Shown: positions 24,710 to 32,560, counted from the stretch's first letter. The stretch is 51,442 nucleotides of DNA from Miltoncostaea sp036826475 (GCA_036826475.1 DAISWG010000024.1:1-51442); one strand, 5' to 3'. Numbers and translations: made by a program. The notes: generated by a model not told the origin, from the letters alone.

Positions 24710-25172
24710 ACCACTTGCCGGCGGTGCCGTTCGCGGTGCACGCGCTGGTCGGGGTGCAGTCACGGCTCACCGTCGAGCCGGTCGCGGCGGTCAGGTCCTT
24801 GGTGTACGTGTAGACGGTGCCGGACTTGCTGGTCGCCGTCAGGACGTAGCCGGTCGCGCTCAGGCCGGAGATCTTGACCTGGTCGGACGCGGCGTCGGAC
24901 GCCGTGGTCGACCACGAGATGTTCGGCTCGATGGTGCGCAGGTTGGTGGTGGTGGCGGTGGCGTAGGTGTTGCCATCCGAGAAGAAGGCCTCCATCGCGG
25001 TGGCGCCGTTGCGCACCAGCGACTTGGCGGCCGCGTCGTTGGCCTTGTTGCGCTGGCCCAGGAACGCCGGGATGGCGATCGCGGCCAGAAGACCGATGAT
25101 GATGACCACCACCAGGAGCTCGATCAGGGTGAAGCCCTTCTCGTTCCGGCGGCGGCGGAGTCGCTCAAGCAT
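24708..25172 (-). CDS. Type IV major-pilin-like prepilin
   Basis: 154-aa prepilin with a 13-residue basic leader ending in Gly13 and the class A motif G-FTLIELLVVVIIIGLL; Phe+1 and Glu+5 are present, as needed for PilD cleavage and assembly. The hydrophobic alpha1 helix is followed by a Thr/Ser-rich globular domain. A C-terminal Cys pair (SRDCTPTSAC) could form the D-region disulphide. The ATG at 25172 has the strongest ribosome site in the window (GGAGGAG, about 8 nt away), fitting a highly expressed subunit. Upstream frame extension is not homologous to pilins. Hairpins follow the stop. Confidence 0.93.
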   Translation of the reverse strand: MLERLRRRRNEKGFTLIELLVVVIIIGLLAAIAIPAFLGQRNKANDAAAKSLVRNGATAMEAFFSDGNTYATATTTNLRTIEPNISWSTTASDAASDQVKISGLSATGYVLTATSKSGTVYTYTKDLTAATGSTVSRDCTPTSACTANGTAGKW

Positions 25173-25242
25173 GTGCTCTCCTCCATGAGAACGTGACGTC
25201 CGCGGTCCTCCTGCCCGTGACGTGGGCACCCGCGGTTCACAC

Positions 25243-25262
25243 CCCATATCGAGCGACATGGG
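25243..25262. promoter_or_regulatory. 20-bp inverted repeat upstream of the pilin gene
   Basis: CCCATATCG-AG-CGACATGGG is an inverted repeat with one mismatch in nine, 71 bp upstream of the pilin ATG. It borders an unusually AT-rich patch (25263-25280). On the minus strand TCAAG, 16 nt, then TCGATA partly resembles a sigma-28 promoter; the repeat overlaps the -10 part, so it may be an operator. Inference only. Confidence 0.4.
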
Positions 25263-25330
25263 CATTTTCTTGAGAACCCGGACAGCGGCGTCCGGTGATC
25301 GGGGCCGCGGGCGGCGCCCGCGGCGGGGCC

Positions 25331-26143
25331 TCAGGCGGGGCGGCGGGCGATCGCGAACAGCTTCACGAACGCGAACCTGAAGCCGTCCGGACCGCTCGCG
25401 CCGTGCACGGCGCGGGTGACGCGCTCGACGTGGGCGGCGGCCTCCTCCGGATCGAGCGAGGCCGACAGATGGCTGGCGACGGCGGCGATCCGGGCGAGGT
25501 AGGCGTCGGGGCCCTGGCGGCGCACCCGGCGCTCCTCCCACGCGTCGATCACGTCGAGGCCCGCGTCGCCCATCCAGCCCGCGACCTCGTCGGCGCTGCG
25601 CTGGATGACGTCGAAGACCCCCGTCCACTCGGCCGGGACGGGCGGCCGGATCCCCTCCAGCACGGCCCGGAACTCGGCGTCGGTGCCGGACGCGGACGCC
25701 AGGATGCCGAGCGCCCCGCCCGGCCGCAGCGGCCGCGCCATCGCGGCGATGGCAGCCGGCTTCTCGGGGAACCAGTGGAACGCCATGCCGCTCACGACCG
25801 CGTCGAACGCGCCCTCGGGGACGTCCATGTCGTGGACGCCCGCCACCTGCAGCGTCGCGTCGACCCGCCCGCCGAGCTTCTCGCGGAAGCGCTCGAGCAT
25901 CCCCTCGGAGGGGTCCACCCCCGTCACCCGCCGGGTCGCGAAGCGGTCGACCATCGCCTCCGTCACGAAGCCGGTGCCGCAGCCGACGTCGAGGACGTCG
26001 TCGTACCGGCCGTCGGGGAGGGAGGCCACCAGGCGCCGGGCGCCGTCGCGGTTGCGGCGCAGCAGGTCGTCGTAGTCGTCGGCCGCGCGGGTGAAGCCCT
26101 CCCCCACGTCCTGGCCGTCCCTGGGTCCGCCGGTCGTCGTCAT
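25331..26143 (-). CDS. Class I SAM-dependent methyltransferase (UbiE/BioC-like)
   Basis: 270 aa. Rossmann methyltransferase: motif I VLDVGCGTGFVTEAM, GVDPSEGML for motif II, FDAVVSGMAFHWF for the motif IV region and ARPLRPGGALGILAS for the post-motif. The N-terminal GFTRAADDYDDLLRRN resembles BioC/UbiE-type enzymes. Substrate not deducible. ATG at 26143 has TACCTT 7 nt upstream and no Shine-Dalgarno. Divergent from rnhA with only 18 bp between start codons. Confidence 0.85.
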   Translation of the reverse strand: MTTTGGPRDGQDVGEGFTRAADDYDDLLRRNRDGARRLVASLPDGRYDDVLDVGCGTGFVTEAMVDRFATRRVTGVDPSEGMLERFREKLGGRVDATLQVAGVHDMDVPEGAFDAVVSGMAFHWFPEKPAAIAAMARPLRPGGALGILASASGTDAEFRAVLEGIRPPVPAEWTGVFDVIQRSADEVAGWMGDAGLDVIDAWEERRVRRQGPDAYLARIAAVASHLSASLDPEEAAAHVERVTRAVHGASGPDGFRFAFVKLFAIARRPA

Positions 26144-26149
26144 GGCCAC

Positions 26150-26156
26150 TAAGGTA
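26150..26156. promoter_or_regulatory. Overlapping divergent -10 elements between the methyltransferase gene and rnhA
   Basis: Plus strand TAAGGT (26150-26155) is 6 nt before the rnhA ATG. Minus strand TACCTT (26156-26151) is 7 nt before the methyltransferase ATG. The two hexamers share five base pairs, so polymerase can occupy only one at a time. Confidence 0.45.
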
Positions 26157-26161
26157 GAGGA

Positions 26162-26677
26162 ATGGCCGCGACCTGGACCCTGGTGACGGACGGGGCGTGC
26201 TCCGGCAACGGGACCGACGCCTCCCGCGGCGGCTGGGCGGCGATCCTCACCTCCCCCGACGGCGCCGAGACCGTCCTGACCGGCGGCGAGTACCCCACCA
26301 CCAACAACCGGATGGAGCTGATGGCCGCCCTGGAGGGGCTGGCGGCCACGCCGCAGGGGTCGGACGTGGAGCTGGTGACCGACTCGAGCTACCTGGCCCA
26401 CGCCATCGAGAAGGGGTGGCTGTCGGGGTGGCAGCGCAAGGGCTGGAAGACGGCGAGCAAGCAGCCGGTGGCGAACCGCGACCTGTGGGAGCGGATGATC
26501 GCCGAGCTGGCGCGCCACCACCGCGTGCGGCCCACGCTTGTGCGCGGCCACGCGGGGCACGAGGTCAACGAGCGCGCCGACCGGCTCGCGGTGGAGGCCG
26601 CCCTGGACGCCCGGCCGCGCCAGGAGGTCCCCGCGACCCGCGGCCAGGAGCAGCTCGGCCTCGACCTCCCGGATTGA
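26162..26677 (+). CDS. rnhA: Ribonuclease HI
   Basis: Cleaves the RNA strand of RNA-DNA hybrids with two metal ions. The catalytic residues are visible: Asp10 (LVTDGACSGNG), Glu52 (NNRMELMA), Asp74 (VTDSSY) and Asp140 (GHEVNERAD), plus the His in GHAGH. The WQRKGWKTASKQPVANRDLW basic-protrusion segment is present. The C-terminal ~25 residues (RPRQEVPATRG...GLDLPD) are an extension. 171 aa. The stop overlaps the next gene's TTG start (TTGA). Confidence 0.95.
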   Translation: MAATWTLVTDGACSGNGTDASRGGWAAILTSPDGAETVLTGGEYPTTNNRMELMAALEGLAATPQGSDVELVTDSSYLAHAIEKGWLSGWQRKGWKTASKQPVANRDLWERMIAELARHHRVRPTLVRGHAGHEVNERADRLAVEAALDARPRQEVPATRGQEQLGLDLPD

Positions 26678-27615
26678 CGGCGGCGCCCCGGACGCTCGTC
26701 GTGGGGCCCGGCGCCGTCGGCGGCTTCGTCGCGGCGCGGCTCACCGGGGCGGGCTGGCCAGTGACGGCGGTCGCCCACGGCGAGACGCTGCGGGCGCTGC
26801 GCGCCGGGCCGCTGCGCCTGACCGACGGCGACGAGGAGCGCGAGGTGTCGGTGCGCGCCGTGGGCGACCCCGCCGAGGCCGGCCCCGCCGACCTGGCGCT
26901 GGTGTGCGTGAAGAGCTTCAGCACCGAGGCGGCGGCCCGCGCGCTGGCCCCGGCCCTGGCCGACGGGGCCGTGGTGCTCTCCCTCCAGAACGGCGTGGCG
27001 AACCCGGCGGTGATCCGGCGCGCCTGCCCGGGCGCGCAGGTCGCCGGCGTCGCCGTGTACCTGGGGTGCCAACGGCCCGCGGCCGACCACGTGATCCGGC
27101 GCCCCAGCCGCAACCCGGCCACCGGCGAGCTGCGCGACGCGCTGGCGGGCGGCGGCGACGGCCCTCCGGCCGACGCGCTCGAGCGGGTGGGGGCGGCGAT
27201 CGGTGTGCCGGTGCGGCGCGGCGACGCCGATCTGGCCCTGTGGACGAAGCTGGTGGCGAACGTGTCGCTCAACACCGTCACCGCGCTGGGGCGGGCCCGG
27301 GTGGGGGCGGTGTTCGCGGAGCCGCGGGCGGTGGAGCTGATGCTCGCGCTGGGCCGCGAGACCGTGGCGGTGGCGCACGCCGCGGGCGTCCCGCTGCCGC
27401 CGGACGCGGCGGAGGCGTACGTGGCGGACGCCCGGCGGCGCCTGCCGGCGGCCGGGGGATCGTCCACCCTCTTCGACCTGGAGGCGGGCCGGCGGCTGGA
27501 GCGGGAGGCGCTGGTGGGCGCCGTGGTCGCCGAGGGCGGGCGGCTCGGCGTCCCCGTCCCGGCGAGCCGGGCGTGCGACGCGCTGCTGCGGCTCCTCAGC
27601 CCCCGGGAGGGCTGA
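26674..27615 (+). CDS. Ketopantoate reductase family protein (ApbA/PanE)
   Basis: 313 aa. NADP-binding GPGAVGGFVAARLTGAG is at residues ~10-26. It is followed by the VCVKSFSTEAAARAL and LQNGVANP motifs, the catalytic Lys region WTKLVANVSLNTVTAL and the substrate-binding SSTLFDLEAGRRLEREALVGAVV, which keep the PanE layout. It may reduce 2-dehydropantoate for CoA synthesis, but paralogues with other substrates are common. The TTG start at 26674 was chosen because TTGA overlaps the rnhA stop, as in the other coupled pairs here; a later GTG would cut the first beta strand. It overlaps the convergent gene by 20 bp. Confidence 0.82.
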   Translation: MTAAPRTLVVGPGAVGGFVAARLTGAGWPVTAVAHGETLRALRAGPLRLTDGDEEREVSVRAVGDPAEAGPADLALVCVKSFSTEAAARALAPALADGAVVLSLQNGVANPAVIRRACPGAQVAGVAVYLGCQRPAADHVIRRPSRNPATGELRDALAGGGDGPPADALERVGAAIGVPVRRGDADLALWTKLVANVSLNTVTALGRARVGAVFAEPRAVELMLALGRETVAVAHAAGVPLPPDAAEAYVADARRRLPAAGGSSTLFDLEAGRRLEREALVGAVVAEGGRLGVPVPASRACDALLRLLSPREG

Positions 27616-28660
27616 GCCGGTCGGCGGCGGCCCGGGCGGCCGCGGCGGCCTCGGCGGCGATGGCGCGCACGATCTCGCCCGCCGGCGCCTCGCGGGCGAG
27701 CGCGTGGGCCTGGCCGGCCCAGAGGTTGAAGCCGCCGGCGTCGCCCGCCTGGCGGGCCGCGGCGCGAAGGGGCGCCGTCGCGTGGTGGACATGGGGGTAC
27801 GCGACGACGGCGTCGGCGTCGTGCTCCTCCATGAAACGGTTCACGATCCCCCGCGCGGTGCGGCCCGTGAAGGCGCGGGTGAGGCCGGTGCGGCCCTCGC
27901 CGGCGAGGGCGGCGCGGTGGGCCGGATGGGTGCCGGCCTCGGCGGCGCGCAGAAACGCGGTGCCCATCTGGGCGGCGCGGGCGCCCGCCGCCACCACGGC
28001 GGCGACCCCGGCGCCGTCGGCGATCCCGCCGGCCGCGACGAGCGGCAGGTCGGTCGCGGCGGCGACCAGGCGGAGCAGGGCGAGCAGACCGGGCGACTCG
28101 GCGTCGTCGCGGTCGTCCCAGGCGCCCCGGTGGCCGCCCGCCTCCGCGCCCTGGCAGACCAGCGCCTGGGCGCCGGCCGCGGCGGCCGCGCGCGCCTCGG
28201 CGGCGCTGGTGACGGTGACCCAGACCTCGGAGCCGGCGGCGCGGAGCGCGGCGACCACCCCGGCGGGCGGGCAGGCGAAGGTGAACGACACCACGGGCAC
28301 GGGATCCCCCGTCAGGAGGGCGATCTTCGCGTCCCAGGCGTCGTCCTCGTCGCGGGCCTCCCCCACCCGGGTCCCGAGCCGGTCGGCGTCGGCCCGGAGG
28401 GAGCGGACGTAGGCGTCGAGGGCCGCCGGGTCGACCGGGTCGCGACGCGGGACGAAGACGTTGACGCCGAACGGAGCCGGGGTGAGTCGCCGGACGGCGG
28501 CGATCTGCGCGGCGAGGTCGTCGGGGGTGCGGTAGCCGGCGCCGATGAACCCGAGGCCCCCGGCGTCCCCCACCGCGGCCACCAGCGAGGGCGTGGTCGC
28601 GCCGCCCGCCAGGGGGGCGAGGACCACCGGGTGCCGGAGTGACGCCAGGACCGCCGTCAT
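27596..28660 (-). CDS. Nitronate monooxygenase / 2-nitropropane dioxygenase-like flavoprotein
   Basis: 354-aa FMN-dependent TIM barrel. Seen: RHPVVLAPLAGGATTPSLVAAVGDAGGLGFIGAG, the catalytic His region QGAEAGGHRGAW, PLVAAGGIADGAGVAAVVAAGARAAQMGTAFL for FMN phosphate binding, and FTGRTARGIVNRF. The family oxidises nitronates such as propionate-3-nitronate to the carbonyl compound and nitrite; some members are enoyl reductases (FabK-like), so the substrate is open. ATG at 28660 has TAGGCT 7 nt upstream. C-terminal codons overlap the convergent gene by 20 bp. Confidence 0.88.
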   Translation of the reverse strand: MTAVLASLRHPVVLAPLAGGATTPSLVAAVGDAGGLGFIGAGYRTPDDLAAQIAAVRRLTPAPFGVNVFVPRRDPVDPAALDAYVRSLRADADRLGTRVGEARDEDDAWDAKIALLTGDPVPVVSFTFACPPAGVVAALRAAGSEVWVTVTSAAEARAAAAAGAQALVCQGAEAGGHRGAWDDRDDAESPGLLALLRLVAAATDLPLVAAGGIADGAGVAAVVAAGARAAQMGTAFLRAAEAGTHPAHRAALAGEGRTGLTRAFTGRTARGIVNRFMEEHDADAVVAYPHVHHATAPLRAAARQAGDAGGFNLWAGQAHALAREAPAGEIVRAIAAEAAAAARAAADRLSPPGG

Positions 28661-28667
28661 CGCGGCG

Positions 28668-28673
28668 AGCCTA
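28668..28673 (-). promoter_or_regulatory. -10 element TAGGCT for the nitronate-monooxygenase-like gene
   Basis: TAGGCT ends 7 nt before the ATG. The same hexamer stands 7-8 nt before two other unrelated starts (37189-37194 and 39651-39656). Confidence 0.45.
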
Positions 28674-28776
28674 CGTCAGCGCGGGTCGCGCGGTCCCCGG
28701 GATTCCCATGTGGGACTCGCGGTTCGTCGGAAGTGGGACTCGGGACGGAGCCGCCGATGGCCGGGGCGAGGGGCCC

Positions 28777-28800
28777 GGAACCCCTTCACCGAGGGGTTCC
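28777..28800. repeat. Hairpin repeat, copy 1
   Basis: GGAACCCCT-TCACCG-AGGGGTTCC: 9-bp perfect stem, 6-nt loop. Same element as copies 2 and 3, with loop variation confined to two bases. Confidence 0.8.
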
Positions 28801-29015
28801 GGGGGGAGGGCGCCCGTCCGCCTGGGCCAAGTGGGACTGGAGGATGGTCCCAAGTGGGACCCGGGGACGGTCCCAAGTGGGACCCGGGGAGCGCCGGGCG
28901 AGCGGGGGGTGGACCCGACGTCACCGCCTGAGGCAATTGACCCCGGGACCCCAAAATGCACCGACGAGGAGCGCCCTGGATCCGGAGGGAGCCGGTGGCC
29001 GACACGGAACCGGTC

Positions 29016-29039
29016 AGAACCCCTTCATTGAGGGGTTCT
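29016..29039. repeat. Hairpin repeat, copy 2
   Basis: AGAACCCCT-TCATTG-AGGGGTTCT: the outermost pair is A-T where copy 1 has G-C, a compensatory change that keeps the 9-bp stem. Confidence 0.8.
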
Positions 29040-29228
29040 CCCAGGGAACGCCCGACCGGCAGCTCCAAAGTGGGACTTCGAGTCAGTCCCAGGTGGGACC
29101 CGGCGAGCGTCGAGCGCCCAGGGTGGACCCAGCGTCACTCGCCTGAGGCAATCGACCCCGGGACCCCTATTGCACCGACGAGGAGCGCCCGGATCCGGAC
29201 GGCGCCGCCGGCTGACACGGAACCGGCC

Positions 29229-29252
29229 AGAACCCCTTCATCGAGGGGTTCT
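29229..29252. repeat. Hairpin repeat, copy 3
   Basis: AGAACCCCT-TCATCG-AGGGGTTCT: 213 bp after copy 2, stem identical to copy 2, loop changed by one base. Confidence 0.8.
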
Positions 29253-29351
29253 CCCAGGGAACGCCCGACCGGCACCTCCAAAGTGGGACTTCGGGTCCGT
29301 CCCAAGTGGGACGCGAGGACGCCCGGGAGTGGGACGGGCGCCCGCCCCGGG

Positions 29352-30365
29352 TCAGGGGGCCGCGGGGGGCCCGGCGGGGGGACGGGAGCCGAGGGTGACG
29401 GGGACGTCGATCTCGTCGCCGTCGCGGAGGATGCGGACGGTCACGCGGTCCCCCGGGGCGTGGCCCACGAGGGCGGCGGCCAGGCCGGCGTTCGTGTCGG
29501 CGGGGGCGCCGTCCACCCCGGTGATCACGTCGCCGGGCCGCAGGAGGCCCGCCGCGGGCCCGCCGGCGACGACGGACTGGAGGAGGACGCCCTCGGGGAC
29601 GTCGCCGCCCACGATGCCCATGTACGGCAGGTCCGCCCGGCCGGTCGCGATGATCCGGGTCGCGGTGCGGTCCACCACGGCGCTGGGGACGGCGAAGCCG
29701 ATGCCCTCGTTGGTGCCGCTCTCCGTCGCGATCTGCGTCGCCATGCCCACCACGCGGCCGTCCATCGACAGCAGCGGGCCACCCGAGTTGCCGGGGTTGA
29801 GCGCGGCGTCGGTCTGGATGACCCCCTGGATCGCGAACCCGTTGGGCGAGTCGATCTGGCGCCGCAGCCCGGAGACGATCCCGCTCGAGAGGCTGCCGTT
29901 CAGCCCGAACGGCGAGCCGATCGCGACGACGGGGTCGCCGATGCGGACCTCCGACGAGTCGCCGAACGGCAGCGGAGGCACATCGCCCGGCGACTCCCGC
30001 AGGGTCAGCACCGCCACGTCCACCGACGGCTCCACGCCGCGCACCGTCGCCTCGACGCGACGGCCCCCCAGATCCACGCTCACGCTGGTCCGGTCGCCCA
30101 CGACGTGGGCGTTCGTGACCACGTGCCCGCGCGCGTCCACCAGGAACCCGGACCCCGTGCGGTCGCCGGCGTCGATCAGCACGACCGACGGCGACGCCGC
30201 CCGGTAGATCGCGCGGACGTGGGCGGCGTCGGCCGTCCCGGCCCCCGCCGCCTCGCTGCGGACGCCGAGCGCCGCGGCGATCCCCACCAGGACGAGCCCC
30301 GTCACCAGGCCGCCCAGGACCGCCGCACCCAGCAGCCGCACCGAATCGCCGCGCATCCGTGTCAT
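29352..30365 (-). CDS. HtrA/DegP-like membrane-anchored serine protease with PDZ domain
   Basis: 337 aa from MTRMRGDSVR: one N-terminal TM (LLGAAVLGGLVTGLVLVGIAAAL), a trypsin-fold domain with His in VTNAHVV, Asp in SVDVAVLTL and Ser in NPGNSGGPLL, then a PDZ domain (GPAAGLLRPGDVITGVDG, last ~95 residues). By family it degrades or refolds misfolded extracytoplasmic proteins. An upstream ATG would add 28 Arg/Pro-rich residues and is not favoured. Divergent from an M50 protease gene; two envelope proteases side by side suggest a quality-control or signalling link, which is inference. Confidence 0.92.
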   Translation of the reverse strand: MTRMRGDSVRLLGAAVLGGLVTGLVLVGIAAALGVRSEAAGAGTADAAHVRAIYRAASPSVVLIDAGDRTGSGFLVDARGHVVTNAHVVGDRTSVSVDLGGRRVEATVRGVEPSVDVAVLTLRESPGDVPPLPFGDSSEVRIGDPVVAIGSPFGLNGSLSSGIVSGLRRQIDSPNGFAIQGVIQTDAALNPGNSGGPLLSMDGRVVGMATQIATESGTNEGIGFAVPSAVVDRTATRIIATGRADLPYMGIVGGDVPEGVLLQSVVAGGPAAGLLRPGDVITGVDGAPADTNAGLAAALVGHAPGDRVTVRILRDGDEIDVPVTLGSRPPAGPPAAP

Positions 30366-30472
30366 GGGGAGGATGGTGCGCGCCGGCCGCCGCGCCCGCA
30401 CCGTCCGCGCGCGGGGTGGGCGCCCCCCCGGACGGACGGTCGCCGGCATCGTCCCCCGGGCCGGAGTCGTCC

Positions 30473-30478
30473 TACACT
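30473..30478 (+). promoter_or_regulatory. -10 element TACACT for the M50 protease gene (leaderless)
   Basis: TACACT is exactly 6 nt before the ATG at 30485, identical in hexamer and spacing to the tlyA promoter. Confidence 0.5.
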
Positions 30479-30484
30479 GACCTC

Positions 30485-31609
30485 ATGCGCAACAGCTACA
30501 CCCTCGGCCGCGTCGCCGGCATCGAGATCGGGATCAACTGGAGCGTCCTCGCGCTGCTCGCGCTCATCATGTGGACGCTCGCCACCGGGGTGTTCCCCGA
30601 CACGAACCCGGGGCTCGGCGACAACACCTACTTCGCGATGGCGGTCGTCGCCTCCCTCGGGTTCTTCGCCTCGATCCTGCTCCACGAGCTGGGTCACGCC
30701 CTCCAGGCGCGCCGCGACGGGATGGAGATCGACGGCATCACCCTCTGGCTGTTCGGCGGCGTCGCGCGCTTCACCGGGATGTTCCCAACCGCCGGCGCCG
30801 AGTTCCGCATCGCGGTCGCCGGGCCCATCGTGTCGCTCCTGCTCGCCGCCGGCCTGCTGGGCGGCACGTGGCTCCCGGGCCTGGCCGAGCCGGTCGACGG
30901 GGTCCTGGCGTGGCTGGGCATCATCAACGCGCTCCTGCTCGTCTTCAACCTGATCCCGGCCCTGCCGCTCGACGGCGGACGCATGCTGCGCGCCGCCCTC
31001 TGGCAGTGGAAGGGCGACCTGCAGTCGGCGACCCGGCTCGCCGCGGGGGTCGGGCGGATCCTGGCGCTCGGGATGATCGGCCTGGGCATCGCCATGGCCG
31101 TCCTGGGCCAGGGGATCAGCGGCGTCTGGCTCGCCCTGATCGGCTGGTTCGTGCTCCAGGCCGCCGGCGCGGAGGCGCAGATGGTGCGGCGGGCGCCCCC
31201 CGTGGTGGGCCCGCGCGTGGGCGACATGATGGACGCCGAGCCCGTCACCACCCGCCCGGAGCTCACCCTCGACGAGTTCTCCCGCCTCGCCGGGATCGAC
31301 CTGGCCCACGAGGCGTACGCCGTGCTGGGCGACGACGGCCGCCCCGTCGGGATCATCCCCACCCGCGCGCTGACCGACGTGCCGCGCGAGGAGTGGCGCG
31401 CCCGCACGGTCGCGGACTGCATGATCGGCCGGGCCCAGGTCCCCGCCCTCACCGCCGAGGCATCGCTGGACGACGCCATGGAGGCCCTTCGCCGGTCGCC
31501 GGTGCGGCGGGTGCTGGTGGTCGACGGGGAGCGCCTGGTCGGGCTGCTCTCGCTGGACGACGTCGCCCGGACCCTGGGCCTGCGCGTCGCCGGCCCCACC
31601 CTCCCCTAA
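30485..31609 (+). CDS. Site-2-protease-family (M50) intramembrane metalloprotease with CBS domains
   Basis: 374 aa. About six hydrophobic segments hold the zinc site HELGH at residues 67-71 and the second motif NLIPALPLDGGRMLRA, which supplies the third ligand Asp (LDGG form). The C-terminal ~140 residues are cytoplasmic CBS repeats (VGDMMDAEPVTTRPELTLDEF and ADCMIGRAQVPALTAEASLDDAM), which typically sense adenine nucleotides. Such S2P-CBS proteases cleave membrane proteins, for instance anti-sigma factors, but no substrate is adjacent. The TAA stop shares CTAA with the stop of the convergent gene. Confidence 0.93.
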   Translation: MRNSYTLGRVAGIEIGINWSVLALLALIMWTLATGVFPDTNPGLGDNTYFAMAVVASLGFFASILLHELGHALQARRDGMEIDGITLWLFGGVARFTGMFPTAGAEFRIAVAGPIVSLLLAAGLLGGTWLPGLAEPVDGVLAWLGIINALLLVFNLIPALPLDGGRMLRAALWQWKGDLQSATRLAAGVGRILALGMIGLGIAMAVLGQGISGVWLALIGWFVLQAAGAEAQMVRRAPPVVGPRVGDMMDAEPVTTRPELTLDEFSRLAGIDLAHEAYAVLGDDGRPVGIIPTRALTDVPREEWRARTVADCMIGRAQVPALTAEASLDDAMEALRRSPVRRVLVVDGERLVGLLSLDDVARTLGLRVAGPTLP

Positions 31610-32556
31610 CGCCCCTCCGGCGCGGCGTTCCCCCGGTCGCCGCGCGCCTCGCGGATCGCGCGCATGAATCGCATGTGCCGCAGCATCAGGGCCAGGCACG
31701 TGAGGCCGAGCACGGCGTTCACCACGATCAGCGTCAGCTCCATGCCGGCGCTGAACGCGAGGACGTCGGTGCGCCCCGCCTCCCCCGCGAGCATCACCAC
31801 CAGCAGCGCCTGCTTGGGCCCCAGGCCCCCCGGGGTGGCCGGGAACAGGCCGCCGAGGCTCCCCGCCACCTGGACCGTCAGCGCCGCCGTGATCGAGGCG
31901 GGGATGCCGAAGGCCAGCAGGAAGCAGGCCGCCGCGCCGACCCGGCAGCCCCACCCGGCCACCTGGTAGCTCACGACCGACCGCAGGTACCGCAGCGGGG
32001 TCGTCAGGATCACGAGCCCCCGGCCGAACTCGTGCCAGAACCGGCGCACCCGCCGGCCGAGCATCACGAACAGGATCGCGACGACCCCGGCGATCGCGAG
32101 GGCCCAGAACGGGTGGCGCAGCGCCAGCGAGAGGTCGAACGCCGGGAGGTCCGGCAGCCTCACGCCCGGGAGGATCCCGAAGGCGAGCGCCCACCCCAGC
32201 AGGGTGGACGCGATGATCATGTCCACGATCGTCTCGCAGACCAGCGTGCCCGTCAGCGTCGCGTACCCGGCGTGCGGGACGGAGCGGCGCATCAGGAACA
32301 TCTTCATCAGGTCGCCCGCGCGGGCGGGGAGCACGGCGTTGACCCCCACGCCGGCGCAGTAGGCGCCGAAGGCGGAGCGGTAGCGGATGCGCTCGCCGGG
32401 GAAGGCCGCCCGCAGGATGTTCTGCCACCCGCGGGAGCGCAGGGCCAGGTTCACGATCCCGAGCGCGGCGGCGGCGACCAGGAACCCCCAGTGGACGGCG
32501 GCGAGCCGCTCGCCGAACGCGTTGACCGCGTCGACGAAGGAGCGGATCGAATCCAC
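31606..32556 (-). CDS. Lysylphosphatidylglycerol synthetase/flippase-like membrane protein (UPF0104/AglD family)
   Basis: 316 aa with about eight TM helices. Family marks: ALRSRGWQNILRAAFP, FGAYCAGVGVNAVLPARAGDLMKMFLMRR with the conserved NxxxPARxGD motif, and GSLGGLFPATPGGLGPKQALLVVML with the PGGLG motif. The family includes the flippase half of MprF and glycolipid-linked transporters, so lipid or lipid-linked sugar movement is likely. No lysyl-transferase domain is attached. Starts 4 nt upstream of metW's stop on the same strand (metX-metW-this gene), probably in the same transcript. Confidence 0.85.
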   Translation of the reverse strand: MDSIRSFVDAVNAFGERLAAVHWGFLVAAAALGIVNLALRSRGWQNILRAAFPGERIRYRSAFGAYCAGVGVNAVLPARAGDLMKMFLMRRSVPHAGYATLTGTLVCETIVDMIIASTLLGWALAFGILPGVRLPDLPAFDLSLALRHPFWALAIAGVVAILFVMLGRRVRRFWHEFGRGLVILTTPLRYLRSVVSYQVAGWGCRVGAAACFLLAFGIPASITAALTVQVAGSLGGLFPATPGGLGPKQALLVVMLAGEAGRTDVLAFSAGMELTLIVVNAVLGLTCLALMLRHMRFMRAIREARGDRGNAAPEGR

Positions 32557-32560
32557 GGCG

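Larger units (their letters stand above)
28680..29345. repeat. Non-coding tandem repeat cluster with palindromes (AAGTGGGAC family)
   Basis: Almost 670 bp between two divergently oriented genes whose sequence is repeated with a period near 215 bp. Blocks 28926-29039 and 29141-29252 are about 90% alike (from GCCTGAGGCAAT through ACCGACGAGGAGCGCCC to the hairpin); 29040-29099 and 29253-29312 also match. Each unit holds one hairpin GAACCCCT-6 nt-AGGGGTTC (28777-28800, 29016-29039, 29229-29252) and one or two palindromes GTCCCA-AG-TGGGAC (28846-28861, 28869-28884, 29086-29099, 29299-29312). The nonamer AAGTGGGAC or a close variant occurs about ten times. Open frames through it lack coding character. 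Function unknown. Confidence 0.85.

Noticed and set aside
25173..25628. Extended pilin frame upstream of 25172
   Set aside because: The pilin leader with Gly-Phe-Thr-Leu-Ile-Glu starts 13 residues after the ATG at 25172, which has the best ribosome site in the window.
28680..29345. CRISPR array
   Set aside because: The period (~215 bp) is far too long, spacers are themselves repeated and there are no cas genes.
28956..29345. Small proteins encoded in the repeat cluster
   Set aside because: The frames are kept only because the repeat has a near multiple-of-three length and few AT-rich stops. Composition is Arg/Pro/Thr-rich with no start signals.
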